Part shown: positions 23,117 to 34,813 of the stretch, piece by piece
Layout of the letters: every line of letters begins with the position of its first letter
How positions within the stretch are numbered: position 1 is the stretch's first letter
Assembly: GCA_037176705.1 (NCBI GenBank)
Contig: CM073885.1
Span: 163,298,290-163,362,289, forward strand
Source: Molossus alvarezi
Taxonomy: Eukaryota > Chordata > Mammalia > Chiroptera > Molossidae
Length of the DNA: 64,000 nt
Direction: 5' to 3'
Notes under the pieces: model-generated
Database searches by the model: none
The model's input: the letters and a program-made list of their open reading frames with translations, nothing else
What the model was told of the DNA's origin: nothing
Position numbers and translations under genes: made by a program

Positions 23117-23330
23117 AATTAGTTCAGTTGATGTTGATGAGTTGTGGGTTGGATTCCAGTCAAGGGCACATACCTCGGTTGCTATTCATTTCTGACCCGG
23201 CCCTGGTCAGGTCGTGCAGAAGACAACCATGTGGCTCTATCACATCAGTGTTTCTCTCTTTCTTCCTCCCTCCCTCTCATTCTATATAATAATAAGTAGA
23301 AAAATATCCATGGGTGAGGAATAAACAAAA
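23117..23330 (+). mobile_element. Diverged Ves-type SINE (type A)
   Basis: Sense copy with a damaged head. GGTTGGATTCCAGTCAAGGG, CCCGGCCCTGGTCAGGTCGT, ACATCAGTGTTTCTCTC, and CATGGGTGAGGAATAAAC at the tail. It ends about 20 bp before the acceptor of exon 7. Confidence 0.85.
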
Positions 23331-23351
23331 GTTTCCTTTTATTTGGTTTAG

Positions 23352-23542
23352 TCACACAGAGAATCTCAAGAGCATAGTTCTTCAATACAAAGGCATTTGG
23401 AACTCCGAATTAGAGATCTGGAGTCAGAAATCCTCAAAATGCAAACTTCTCTACATTTCAACAACATGGACATGAAAAACTACATGGCACTGTACCAAGA
23501 AGAATTAGAAAAAAGAAAGTTATTGGAAAATGAATTAAATGA
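23352..23542 (+). CDS. ANKRD26-like: ANKRD26-like exon 7 of window (coiled coil)
   Basis: Sixty-three codons plus two bases. The translation includes SHRESQEHSSSIQRHLELRI, then RDLESEILKMQTSLH and NYMALYQEELEKRKLLENEL. The order of motifs (SQE, ELRI-DLESE-(L/I)-K, LY-EEL--RK-LENEL) is the same as in ANKRD26/ANKRD20A. The acceptor pyrimidine tract is short (TTTATTTGGTTTAG) because a SINE ends just upstream. The donor is GA|GTAAGT, a perfect intronic consensus. Confidence 0.9.
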
Positions 23543-24735
23543 GTAAGTCAAAATGGAGAACCAGAGAAATAAATTTAACTCTTTAATTAGCCTCTAAAGC
23601 ATGCTTTTTATTAAACTAGGTTAATGAGATTAGTGGGCCATGAACATGAACTAAAATGTATAACTGTGGAAAATAATGTTAGTCAATAAAGTTACCTTAC
23701 TGGTGTTCCTCCAGGACAGTTTGCATCTCTCCCAATTTTTGGTTTTATGTGCCTGTATTTGTTTCCCCTTAATGTTTCCATGTAGTTAACCTGATACCCT
23801 AGTCTTTAAGCTAGAGATTTTATATTTTAGACAGCAATGTTATTAAAAAATTGCTTGTCAGAATTCCCCTAACTAGAAATATTTAAGACAACAACTGAAA
23901 CACAAAAGATTAAGTTACTCAAACACATTCTGGCACTTGGCAAATATTCTTTCCTGATTGTGGTCTTTGTTATTATTACAACAGGGTGGCTTTAGATAAA
24001 CTATCTTTATAGTTTTTCTACTCTACATAAAGGCATATATGTTTATTAGGAAAGATTAACATGAGGTGAAGGGCAGTACTGCTGACAAAGTGGCTAAAAA
24101 GAATGAGGTATCTGAGGAGGGGAAGACAGAAAGGGCAAATCCCACCTCCATTTTTCGGGGACAGTGTCCTCAGCTGATGGCCTCGGGAGCTCTTTTGGTC
24201 CATTTTGATCACAAGTGAGGTTGTCTTGTTCTCCCTCAGAGGTTGTTGCTCTGGGTCTACAGGATTCCTTGGTTAGGCGGTTAATATCTCCAAGGTGTAG
24301 TGAGTGTGCGTGTTGGACAAGGGTGGTGAAAGCAAATGCTTGACAGTGTCCTGAAGAGATCTTTTATTCTTCTTTTTTAAAATCTCTAAACTGGTTTACT
24401 AAACATCCAAGGTCATTCTCAAGAATCTTGTAAGCACAGCCCTTCCAGAAGACAGCAGGTATTACCAGATAAGCCGTCTACATCACTGACAGCCATTTCT
24501 CTCCCTCCCTGCTTTAAATTACTTGTTAGTTAGAAACCATCCCCCCATTAAAACAAAAGTACTACTTTGCATCAATTCAGACCTATGCTTACATAGCAGG
24601 TTTGCTTTGACATTTTTTCAGTGTTAAAAAGCTATTTAAGGGGAAATGCCACTTACTATTATAACAACTGAAAAAAATGCAAGTCTGCTTAGGGAAAAAT
24701 GAATACTAAGCATTTGTGTTTTATAATCTTCACAG

Positions 24736-24946
24736 GATTAAGAATAAGATGGTGCAGGTCTGTGCTGAACTCTTGCAGCAGAAGGAGAATTACAGGGATT
24801 TACTCAGCACCATTCGGACGAGGCCAGTCCTGCAGACACCGTGCGCTGTCAATACTAATTCTAACACTGACACTGGCTTCATGCCCAGTACACAACGTAC
24901 TCCAGGAAAAAGAGCGGCTCTTCCTATCATAGAAGAAATGATGAAG
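24736..24946 (+). CDS. ANKRD26-like: ANKRD26-like exon 8 of window
   Basis: One base completing a Glu codon plus 70 codons, ending AAG|GTTAGT. The translation has IKNKMVQVCAELLQQKENYR, then DLLSTIRTRPVLQTPC and NTNSNTDTGF, RTPGKRAALPIIEEMMK. The motif LL-T(I/L)-TRPV(L/M)--PCV/A-N-N is a hallmark just downstream of the coiled coil in ANKRD26 and ANKRD20A. CpG-containing codons (ATTCGGACGAGG) are kept, which argues against long neutral decay. Confidence 0.9.
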
Positions 24947-25375
24947 GTTAGTCATGTTATCTTTTCTTCCCTGGGTTTCAGATTTCTGATATAATTCTTA
25001 TGTCTAATTTGGTAAAATTCTGAGTTGCTTAATTGACCAGTGCACACTTAATTATTTATGCTAATACAGAAAGGAGACAAAAATTTTACAAGCTCTTTTA
25101 AGTCCCTGGATATCTCATTTTCAAGAGACACCTATCATTAACTTTAATCAATCTGTATGACTGAAGTGACACACTTTAAATTTCTTTCAAAGCTTCTTTT
25201 CAATTTGATTTCAGAAATTAAATATTAATTCCTAATAACTAATGGTATGTTTGGAGATGCTTTGGTTTACTTTCTGATGGATTTCAGTTTGGTGATGGTT
25301 CATAACAATTTTGAGGTAGTGCTACATCATGATTTTTCCACCCCTAAGCATAAATGAATGATTGACATCTAAACA

Positions 25376-25777
25376 CTTACTGTAAGGAATCCGGGGGGGG
25401 GGGAGGGGGGTTGCCACCAAAAAACAGAGAAGAGACTGGAGAGCCAATCAGCTGAATAAACAGGGATCAGGCTTTATTGGGTACACTCCGGGCGGGTTCA
25501 CAGACTCCGGGGGTCGAATCCTAGAAGCCGCGCCCGATGCTGTGGTTTGTGCTTTTTTATATCTGCCCGTTGCAGCTGAGATTTGTCTGTTAGGGTTTGA
25601 CCTTGCGGGGCTATGCATGGGAGCCTCTGGAATGTGAGTGGATAAGAGCAGGATGGGAGTTAGTCTACAAGCTCAGGGCAGGCCATTCCTGGAACAGGGT
25701 GGGAGGCAGGGCTGAGCAAGCGAAACAGTGGTGGAGCAGTTTGCCTAGCGCCAGCTCCCAGGCTACTGGACACTTAC
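25376..25777 (-). mobile_element. Solo retroviral LTR with 5-bp target duplication
   Basis: A 392-bp element (25,381-25,772) begins TGTAAGGAATCC and ends CTACTGGACA, flanked by CTTAC on both sides (25,376-25,380 and 25,773-25,777). Read on the minus strand it has a TATA box (GATATAAAAAAGC at about 25,565-25,553) and a polyadenylation signal AATAAA (25,478-25,473), in the order expected of U3-R-U5. No internal retroviral genes are present, so it is a solo LTR left by recombination. It lies antisense in the intron after exon 8. A G-run near 25,392-25,409 is C-rich in the LTR sense. Confidence 0.85.
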
Positions 25778-26029
25778 ATATATATGAATGTTTGTTATTT
25801 AAATGAAAGTGACATAAATCCTTTGTACGAATTAAATCAACTTATAGCACTTAAAGAATTAATTTTTGTCTTCAAGTGAAAATTTTCTTCATCTTCTTAC
25901 ATGAGAGAATGTTCTCAATTGTCTAATTTTAGTATTATTTTTTCAATTTTTACAAAATGTCCTCTTGTGCAATTGGACATTTTCTAAGTAGCCAAATTAA
26001 GCAAATGCTTGAATTTTTATTTTTTAATG

Positions 26030-26241
26030 TTTTTTTTCTTTATTGAATTTTATAGAGAGAGAAAGAAAGAGGGAGAGAGAGATAGAAAAGTCGATGAGTG
26101 AGAATATCAATTGACAGCCTCTGGCATGCCCCCCACTAGGGATTTGGCCCACAACATGGGCATGTGCCCTGAATGGAAATTGAACTAATGACCTCTTGGT
26201 GCATGGTTTGACGCTCAACCACTGAGCCACATGGTCCAGGC
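26030..26241 (-). mobile_element. Ves-type SINE (type B)
   Basis: Antisense copy: TTTCTTTATTGAATTTTATA, GA-rich tract, CCCCCCACTAGGGATTTGGC, head CCACTGAGCCACATGG. Confidence 0.9.
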
Positions 26242-26394
26242 TAATTTATTTTTTATATATGAATTTTTAAAACAAGTCAATTTTGTATGCATTCTTTTGG
26301 CCTGCACTTCAATGACTGATGACTAAATGGCATGACAGGGAGTCTGAAATAGCAACTAGCTGTCATGTGTGTCATTGTTAGTAATATATTTCTT

Positions 26395-27625
26395 CTTAAT
26401 CTCAGTTATTGAGTTTCTCAGCTCCAGAATTTCTGTTTGGTTCTTTCTTTCTTTTTATTATGCTCACCAGAGGACATTTTTGCATTTATCTTCAGATAGA
26501 GCTGGAGGGAGAGAGAGAAACAGCAATATGACAAAAATACATCAACTGGTTGCCACCCACATGACCCCAACCAGGGCTGGGGACAAACTGCAACCAAGGT
26601 ACATGCCCTTAGTGGGAACCAAACCCAGGTCTCTCTGATTCGCAGGCTGAGGCTGTAACTGCTGAGCCAAACTGGCCAGGGCTGTTTGGCTTTTTCTTTA
26701 TAGTTCTCATCTTTTTGGTAAAGTACTCCTCTGTTCATTACTTTGGTTCCTGAGCTCATTGAACTGCCTTTTGAGTTTCCTTGTATCTTGTTTAGTTTCT
26801 TAGTGATTGCTATTTTGATGTTTCTGTTATTTAGATCACAATCTGCTGTTACTTTGGGTTTCTTTCTGGAGAATTGTCACTTCCTTTTGTGTTAGTGTCA
26901 CTGTGGTGGTCATGCTGCTGCAGGGGTGATTCATCTGCTAGCACATTGGAAGTATTGAACACTTTTCTTAGGAAGGTTTTGATTTTCACAACTTGGCAGT
27001 TGATAATTTAAGTCTTTCTTTTGCTTCCCAGTAGATAGTACTATCTTCGTCTTCTCTTACCTGTGCTACGTAAGCTTGGGGAGAGAATGGGCATGAGTCA
27101 AGGTGTGGGAGACTTAGCTTTGCACATGAGAGTGGCAGCCTGGGTGAGCAGGGTGGTGGGTGATGGTGCTGTATCCAGGACACCTGGGTCTCAGGGCACC
27201 ACCACTCTGGCCAGGGGAGTGTGGTCAGTCAAGGGAGCCAGTTTGTGAGTCCACTGAGCTGCTTCCTCAGTCCCTATGGCCCCTGGCAGCACTGAACTAT
27301 GGTCTGGAGTCTAAAGACTTGGCCCTGCTGCTGCCTCTGGTCTGTGGTGTGAGCACCACAGCAGTTGTGGAGGGATCTGGATTGGGGGCAGTCAGACTGC
27401 TGCTGGGCTGTGGTGTGGGGGCTGCACCCACACTCCTCCTCCACTACTGTGTTTGCTGGGGCTGCAGGTACAGCCTTGGCCTTGGAGAACTGCAGCGATG
27501 AGTCTGTCCCTGTGCTTCCTCCCACCTGGTCTTTTTCCACATTCTGATCTGCCCTCTTCCCAGGGACTGGTGTGTGGACCTACTTTATACTGAGCAGAGG
27601 GACCTCTGTTAGGTTCTAGATGTCC
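26395..27625 (-). mobile_element. Old L1 ORF1/5'UTR region, antisense
   Basis: Phrases such as CAGCTCCAGAATTTCTGTTT, GTTCCTGAGCTCATTGAAC and TTAGTGATTGCTATTTTGA match an old antisense L1 ORF1 start. The GC-rich part at 26,900-27,620 fits its 5'UTR. A type A SINE is inserted at 26,450. Open frames in the GC-rich part are not genes. Confidence 0.6.
26450..26683 (-). mobile_element. Ves-type SINE (type A)
   Basis: Antisense copy: TTATGCTCACCAGAGGACAT, CAGATAGAGCTGGAGGG, CAACTGGTTGCCACCCACAT, head GCTGAGCCAAACTGGCCAGG. Confidence 0.95.
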
Positions 27626-28943
27626 AAGTAGTTTGAGACTTAAGGGGTGATACAAAAGTTGTCTCAATTTGCTGTGATGCTGAGGTCACATGCTGAAATA
27701 CCTATTTCAATCTGTGTACATTTGTGTGTGCTTTTGATGAGGTTTGTATGGTCTTCGTAATGCAGAGAAAGATAGCATATGCCCATGCTGATAGAGGCTT
27801 CTGTTTTGTTTTATTTGGGTTCATTGTAACACATCACAGAAGAGCAAAGCTAAGGATTTTCAGAAAATATTTTCACCAAATGAAGTCTGAGTGCTTCCAA
27901 GTTGTGAAACTAGACTACTGGATATAAAAAAAAAAAAGAATGTCAAATACTTCTGTGAATTTTTAAGCAAACTTGAAGTGTCCTCACTTGTTCTCATCAG
28001 AAAAATCAGATAATGTCTTATTTACAAGATGAAGATGAAAACAGAGGCAGTGTAAATGCAGAGGCAGTGCAAGAGAAGATTTTTGTGGATTTTTTTTTTC
28101 ATTAATATGTTGGGAGTAAAGGGGTGTTTATATTTTAGTATTTCCAGAAAAATTGAAAAAGAAATAGTTTATTTTAAACTCAATGATGGTTCCAAGGTAT
28201 ACATAATTCCCTGGTGGGAACCAAATCATTCTATACTTAATAAGAACCAGTATCATGATACAGAGATGGGTTGCCAAAATCCCTGCAGAGTGCCTAGGAA
28301 GACTTGCTATACAGTTTTATTTACAGAATTATTATACTTACATAAAGAAGGCACCTTCTAGAGTTGCTGGGAATTTCATTATTGCCACTAGAAAAACATA
28401 AACTAATTCTATGAGAGGTGGTAGCACGCTGTCTAAAATCATAGGAAGGGGTATGTTTTGGGGTAGGACATTCCAAATCAACAGCCTTCAAAAGATTTTT
28501 TAAGGTATGATTCTAGAGAGTAAAATGTTAAAACTAGCATTAATTTTGAATTCATCAGTCCTTTTTATTTGTAAGGTTTTAACATTTTGGATATTCCTCC
28601 TGTGAAGTTCTATCTTATTCAGCATTATTTTTCTACCTTAAGGACAATGTTTTGTATAATCAAGGATCGCTCTAATCTATGATTTCAGTTTTCTCCAGGT
28701 TTGTAATATTTACATCTGTTGCATTTTTCACTATTTTATGAAGGGTAGCCTTGCCCACTTGATTTGTTGTAGATTACTACATGTCTCTTTTACTAAATTT
28801 ACCCTCAGTTTTTGCATGCTAGTTTAATTCTAGGATGTTTGTCCTAGACATCAGAAGTGATTTTACAGTTTCATATAACTGTTATTTTACAAATTTTATT
28901 CAACTGCATTATTTAATGATACTATTATAAAATATAAATATTA
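27626..28943. other. Intronic sequence without recognised elements
   Basis: No splice-bounded family-like peptide and no clear repeat. The open frames of 60-100 codons here have no support. Confidence 0.4.
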
Positions 28944-29170
28944 CCTGACCGGGGTGGCTCAGTAGATTGAACATGTTCCTATGGACAGAGAGGTCCTGGT
29001 TCAATTCCCTGTCAGGGCACATGCCTGCGTTGCAGGCTCGATTTCCAGTGTGGGGTGGGTGGGAGGCAGCTGAATGAATATTTTTCTCTCACAAGGATGT
29101 TTCTATCCCTGTATCTCCTTTTTTCTCTCTCTAAAAAATCAATAAAAACATATTTTTAAAAAATAAAATA
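28944..29170 (+). mobile_element. Ves-type SINE (type B)
   Basis: Sense copy: ACCGGGGTGGCTCAGTAG-like head, GGTTCAATTCCCTGTCAGGG, CAGTGTGGGGTGGGTGGG, tail AAAAAATCAATAAAAACAT. Confidence 0.9.
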
Positions 29171-30093
29171 AAAATGTTAAAATTAGTTTGAACAGATACA
29201 TGACTAGATTTTCTTGCACATGGGATTTATTTTAACCAAAAACTTAAAAATTATTCCAGACAAATTTTTATAACAGATAAAATTTTTCTGGTTTCAAACT
29301 TTTTGTGTTCAAGTGTTTGTGTTCCTAACACAATGCATGGCATGATAGACCCTCTGTGTTTCTTACATCTGTGTTACATCAACAGGAAGCCTCAATTTTA
29401 CATTGATTGATTTTGGATATTTGTCCCATTCCTGACACTTTCAAAACTTTCTGTTTTACATTTCTCAAATGTGTTTTCAGTTTAGCAACTCTTTGTATAC
29501 AAAGACATGAGAGCTGACACAGTTAATGTTCCTAAGACTTTAACTCTGTCCATGGCAAACAGAGCACTGTGTCTCAGTTGGATGTTGAGTCACATTTATT
29601 CCTGAATAAAAACAGGCCTCATGTTTACATCACCAAGGCAGTTCCTTTCCACTCTGAATTGTAGCCCTAATCAAACTATCACAGCGTTATGCCAGTTTCT
29701 CATAAGGCAGAGACAAGTTTAATAAATATGTTTGTTGTTTTTTATATTCTTGGTATAATTTCTCCTGTCTTCACTTTATTTTGTCCACTCAGACAATAAC
29801 CCCGTAGTCATTTTATCTTTTGAAAAATACAGATAAGTGCCCAGCTTCTTCCTATTCTTTTTTCATTCATTTCTTCTGTACTTAACTTTTCAGCTCCTTG
29901 ATCAACAAGTTTTTTCTAAGTTTTCTTTTTTTTGCAGCAAAATACAGGTTTTTAATATTTACAAACTGATAACTGTATTTCCTTTACATACTGAACTATT
30001 TACATTTGGATGATGAATCGCAACTGTTTAAATGGGCAAATGTGCTTGATTTTATTGTTTTATATTACATTTATTTCTAGAACATACAAAATA
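29171..30093. other. Intronic sequence without recognised elements
   Basis: No exon or clear repeat that I can support. A segment near 29,500-29,730 with AATAAAAACAGGCCTC could be an old LTR remnant, but I cannot place ends. Confidence 0.35.
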
Positions 30094-30247
30094 AGCCCTG
30101 CTTGGTTTGGTTCAGTGGTTAGAGTGTTGTCCTGTGGAACAAAGAGTCACAGGTTTGATTCTAGTAAGGGCCTGTACTTCAGCTGCAGTTCAGTCCTGGC
30201 CCTGGTCGGGGTTGTGCATGAGGCAACCAATCGATGTGTCTTTCTCA

Positions 30248-30294
<47 letters not shown>

Positions 30295-30405
30295 CTCTCT
30301 CTCTCCCCCTCTCTTCCTCTCTTTCTTTCTCTGTCTTTCTCTCCCTCCCACTATATCTGAAGGTAAATGGAAAAATATCTTCTGGTGAGAATTTGAAAAA
30401 GAAAT
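30094..30405 (+). mobile_element. Ves-type SINE (type A) with expanded (CT)n
   Basis: Sense copy: CCCTGCTTGGTTTGGTTCAG, CAGTCCTGGCCCTGGTCGGG, then about 100 bp of CT-rich simple repeat (30,248-30,345), and the tail CTATATCTGAAGGTAAATGG. Confidence 0.95.
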
Positions 30406-30448
30406 AATATAAGAATCATATCAATTTTAACTTAAAAGTTTCAATAGT

Positions 30449-30660
30449 TGCCCTTCCAGTGTGGCTCAGTGGTTGAGAATCAACCAATGCTACAAGAGGT
30501 TGCCAGTTTGATTCCTGGTCAGGCACATGTCCAGGTTGTGGGCCAAGTCACCATTGGGGAGCATTCAGGAGACAGCCAATCGATGTTCTTTCTCATCGAT
30601 GTTTTTATTTCTCTCTCCCTCTCCATTTCTCTCTCTCTCAAATAAATAAAGAAAAAAAAT
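30449..30660 (+). mobile_element. Ves-type SINE (type B)
   Basis: Sense copy: CCCTTCCAGTGTGGCTCAGT, TTGATTCCTGGTCAGGCACA, CATCGATGTTTTTATTTCTC, tail AAATAAATAAAGAAAAAAAA. Confidence 0.9.
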
Positions 30661-32005
30661 TTAAGTTTTAATAGTTACTAAAAATATATTAAATTTGGAA
30701 ATATGTGTGCTTGTCTGCTTTGTATGTGTTTATCAAATTGGTCTGAAAAGATAATGCAACGTTTTCAACTTGTAATCTCACTTTTAATCAAATGGTAGCT
30801 GGTCAATAAATTAGTGTTAAATAAATAAACATATATGTGTATATATATATATATTGGTTTATATTGGTTGTGCTTTGCTATTGGTATTGGACTCACTACA
30901 ATGTTTTCTCAAATGTAACTTTTCTTCTCTTTAAAGTGAAGGTTATTTTGCACAATATACATTCAGTATAAAGTCAAGGAAGTAGAAAATATTTCTGTAA
31001 GTGTGTATAGTCATCTTACTTGTTGGAGCTGCTGTGGGGTATTTGGGAAATGACATCCCTCTTTCCCTTCTGAGATTAGAACAGAGGATCAGGCAGATGG
31101 AGATGCATTTACTAGCTTGGTTACTAACACATCATAATAAATCGGAGGATAAGGTTTAGATGTGCAGCCACAGGGGTTACCCAATAGACTCTTCTGCACA
31201 CAGTGGTAATCTGGGGAAAGTAATGCTTGCTTCCTGCAGAAATGAGAGCAGACCCAAATTCATGTGACTGAGGCCAAAACATCTTTTCCAAGAAGAGGTT
31301 TGGAACTAGGCAAGCATTCTTAGTTCTGCCTCAAATGCACACATCAGATAAATCTCCCCTCCTTTCATAAGGCAGAGAGATTCTAAGTCCTCATGTGGAA
31401 CTGGAGGACAGAGAAATGAAGGTGCTCCTGTAATTTCTGACTGGATTGAAATCATAATTGAAGTTAAGCTCATGTCTTTCATACATACCAACTAAGGTTG
31501 AGAGAGGTTGGACTGAAGGTGGTGAAAAGACATCTGTGTCGTATTTTAAATTAGACTATAGATAACCCCCAACATGGATAATTCATTTGTTGATTGATTT
31601 TTGTAAATCAAGTTTTATTTGGAGGGAACGAATAGGAAGAATTCTATTAATTCTCTTAAGGAAGAATTTCCTCAATTTCAGCTTGCTTGGTTTAACTAAA
31701 TATTTTCTCCTTCAAGTTTCTTATCAGGTGGTTAAAAACATTTGTGCTTTATAATTTGGGTATAATGACTGATAATCATAAAAATTATGATGCTAATTTC
31801 TGTTCTTGTACTATTTATGACTTTAAAGTTTTAATTTTGTTATAAAGCTATTATTTGTTCCTCATGCCTAAACAGTATTGAGCTATGTGACAAAGTTTTG
31901 CATATTCATTTCCTCTGAGTTATACTTAGAAACCTATGTGCTTGTCCTGAATGTGAGGGAGTAGCTGGGATGGAAGCCTAGCCTCAGTAGGAGGACTGAA
32001 AGCCC
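30661..32005. other. Intronic sequence, mostly unassigned
   Basis: A short (TA)n run lies at about 30,833-30,855. Otherwise no recognised element or exon. Confidence 0.4.
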
Positions 32006-32009
32006 GCTG

Positions 32010-32110
32010 GTGGCCTGCAGCTGGTTGGTTTGTGACCTCGGGCCATCTACAATCTCTTTGAGCTTTGTTGCCTCTTAGGTAAAATTAGAGAATTAAACCA
32101 AATCAGTGAA
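32010..32110 (+). mobile_element. MIR fragment
   Basis: GGTTGGTTTGTGACCTCGGG, then a CAATCTCTTTGAGC-TTGTTGCCTC stretch and GTAAAATTAGAGAATTAAA follow the MIR core (TGACCTTGGGCAAGT, CTCTGAGCCTCAGTTTCC, GTAAAATGGGG). Ancient, strongly diverged. Confidence 0.7.
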
Positions 32111-33702
32111 TTTCATACCTTAAATATTTTTTCAAACACTAGAATTTTTTCTAGTTTTGCATGAAACTGTCTTACATGAAACAGAGGTGAATAGAGCCAT
32201 GGAGCTGAAGGAGGGGTGGAGCCTCTGAAGCGCTGCAGCCCCACAGGTGTCCCCAGGGGAAGAGCCTCCTGTGGGACATAGTTAGAGAACTACCAGTTTT
32301 GAGGGAATCCTTCCAGTTACAAATCCTTTGAATTGAAAGTTGCTGATACATTGTTTTTATGTGTATAATTTTCTCACCTTTCTATATTTTTGAAAATGGT
32401 ATGATTAAATAAAAATAAGATGTATTCTTGTTAAGATGGGACTTCAAGCTACTTCCACCATCTGAACACAGTCCTCACCTAAAATTAAGCATAAACATCA
32501 CAGAAATAAATATTTAGGAAAAGAGCTTTTAGGGAAAATATATTATTGTTACATGGGTCATTTCTTATTTCAAGTTGAGTAAAAATGTAATTTATATAAT
32601 ATGTATTTTATGAATGGCAACATACAATTGATTTGATAAAGGCCCTTCTCTTTACCTCGTATTGAGTTATCTATTTTACAAGGTCTATCTAGTAATTTTG
32701 TTGTCATATTATTCATTCTATAAGACTTGTCTATCATGCTATTGTCAAAAAAGGTGTTATAAAAAACAGCCTCTGAAAATACTGGAGAACATGTTAGTTA
32801 ACAGATTTGTCTTCATGCCTCAAATTTAAAAAGGCATTGGGTATCACATTACCATTATCACCACAGTATTTTATATTCAGTATACTATTTTGAACCCTGT
32901 TTCAGGCATTTAGTGAGAACATACCGAGTATCAGAAAGGTTTAAGTCAGAACACTCTAAATTGGAACACTGATAGTATAATTTGAAATATTCCCACAATT
33001 TCGTAAGTAGACTATAATTTAAATTAGTTGAATGTTCCAAATTTCTAGAAATAAAACAAAGTTACAATTAAAGAATTGTAGATAGATTTTTTTGGTCCTC
33101 AAATCAAACAGTTTTTGAAATAGTTGTGTCCATATGACTAAAGAAATTGTTCAATCATAATACAGACAGAATTTGTAAATGACCTTATGACAGTTCCAAT
33201 TTTGTCATTTTAGGTTGAAAAATTAATAGCATGGAACAAAGTTTGAGATTTTAATTTTCTAAAAGTATAAGAACAGAAAGCTAATTTTAAGAAAAATCTA
33301 TTTAAGTTAAAAAAAGAAAACCTAAACTTTTATAAAGGGCAAAGAAATGCATTCAGTGCAAGATATGACTTGACTTGTTTAACTGTCTTTGAACCAATGG
33401 GATCAAATTTCACTTTTCTGAATTTATGTTTATTCAGTAGACTAATGCTAATTGTACTTTTTATCAGATTAATCTAAGTAGTATTACATGTGCATGTCCT
33501 CTATTATTTAAAATTAAAATAAATATGAATCGATTTTATTTGTGTGATTATTCTATCCATGCAGTCCCTAAGTTAGGTCTACTCTTTAATAAAAGTGTTA
33601 TTTAAAGGACACATTTCATAAGCTATATATCATTTTTATAATAATGTCTCTTGTTTCACTTAAACATTAAAAGTAATGTTTGACTTATTTCATTTGTGGC
33701 AG
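32111..33702. other. Intronic sequence before exon 9
   Basis: No SINE, L1 or exon recognised. The final 40 bases lead into a usable acceptor (TTCATTTGTGGCAG). Confidence 0.4.
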
Positions 33703-33739
33703 GAGTTTGACAAAAAAGTAGAAGAAGCACTAAAAGATG
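33703..33739 (+). CDS. ANKRD26-like: ANKRD26-like exon 9 of window
   Basis: A 37-nt exon. It reads EFDKKVEEALKD plus one base, between an acceptor GTGGCAG and a donor GATG|GTATGT. Position and pattern resemble the QQELEKNITRELKEA segment near the C-terminus of ANKRD26. Phase agrees with exon 8 (ends 0) and exon 10 (starts with two bases). The small size makes it less certain alone, but it is supported by phase on both sides. Confidence 0.7.
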
Positions 33740-34229
33740 GTATGTTGCCAAAAGTTATTAATTACATTTAGATATCATTGATGTTTTAAATATTTTCTTA
33801 TACATAGCCAATAAAAAACGTGAAAGCATAGACATTCATAGGGAAGAATACACTTATTCCACAGTTCATCATGTTCCATAGCTTTTTAAAAGCCTCAGAA
33901 GTCCACATATCTTTTTTATTTCTGGCTTTTTCCTTCCTTTTCTCTGCCAGGCTCTGTCAGCCTGCACACTGAAACTGCTGCCAGAAAACTGGGCTTCCCC
34001 GCTTCTCAGGTTTTTGTGGGGGATAGAAGGCCAACTAACCAGGTGCACCTAGTAATCCTTAGTCAAGTGGTTCCAGTTTGTATAGCTGTCACCAGAGGAG
34101 CGATATCTAAAACACCAGTCATTGACTTTGTCATCTTTTTACCTTTGACCCTCAGGAAAATCTCCAAATTTCTTTGCATGGAATACAAACACTGAAATCC
34201 ACTTAGTTCTTGCCAGTAGCTCAGCCTTC

Positions 34230-34640
34230 CCTTTGCTCCTTCCCCTGCTCTGCCCCTTTGCCCTAGACCTGGCCAAACCAGCCGACTTCCATTCCCACCG
34301 TGTCCTTCCTCACTCCTCTCCTGGCATCTGCTCCATTCCTCTCTCTGGCATACTACTTTTGATTTGTCCTTCAGGTATCAATTTTCATGTCACCTCCACC
34401 AAAAACCCACAATATTGACACAAAACTGGGATGTCCCCTCTGTGTGCTCCAGCAGTACCCTGTTATATTTTTGTCATGGTCCACATGACTCTGAGTGGAA
34501 ACTGCATGTTCATTTGTTTTCCTCAGTTTATAGTGTACAGTGGTTCAGGGGAGGATGGTGTCAGCTTCATCTGGTAACCCCAGTGCTTGTCACACCACCT
34601 TAGTGCATGGTGGTGAATACATGAACGAAGGATGAGAAAG
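34230..34640 (+). mobile_element. Ancient L2 3' end
   Basis: Diverged order of L2-like phrases: CTTCAGGTATCAATTTTCAT, GTCACCTCCACC, a weak TGTTCATTTGTTT region and CCCAGTGCTTGTCACACCAC, ending GGTGAATACATGAACGAAGG. The short plus-strand frames here are shadows of it. Confidence 0.6.
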
Positions 34641-34813
34641 CCAGAAGCTCTGATATTTAGCCACAATATCAGTTAATTCAGTGGGCAACCATGGGGCAAA
34701 TTATTTTACAGTATTCTTGTGTTGTGTCTGTAGTTTTATATAGATGTTTTCATTCTTCTTAACACTTGCTTGTTTGCATTTTAGATAAAGAATAGCATTC
34801 TTTTTCTTTCCAG

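Noticed and set aside
26986..27667. Several GC-rich overlapping open frames on both strands
   Set aside because: The block continues an old antisense L1 into its 5'UTR, and the frames overlap mutually without splice or start context.
30010..30388. Ser/Leu repeat open frames
   Set aside because: They are translations of the (CT)n tract of a SINE and occur at every such SINE.
34230..34603. Plus-strand open frames between exons 9 and 10
   Set aside because: They fall in an ancient L2 fragment and have no splice sites in phase with the gene.
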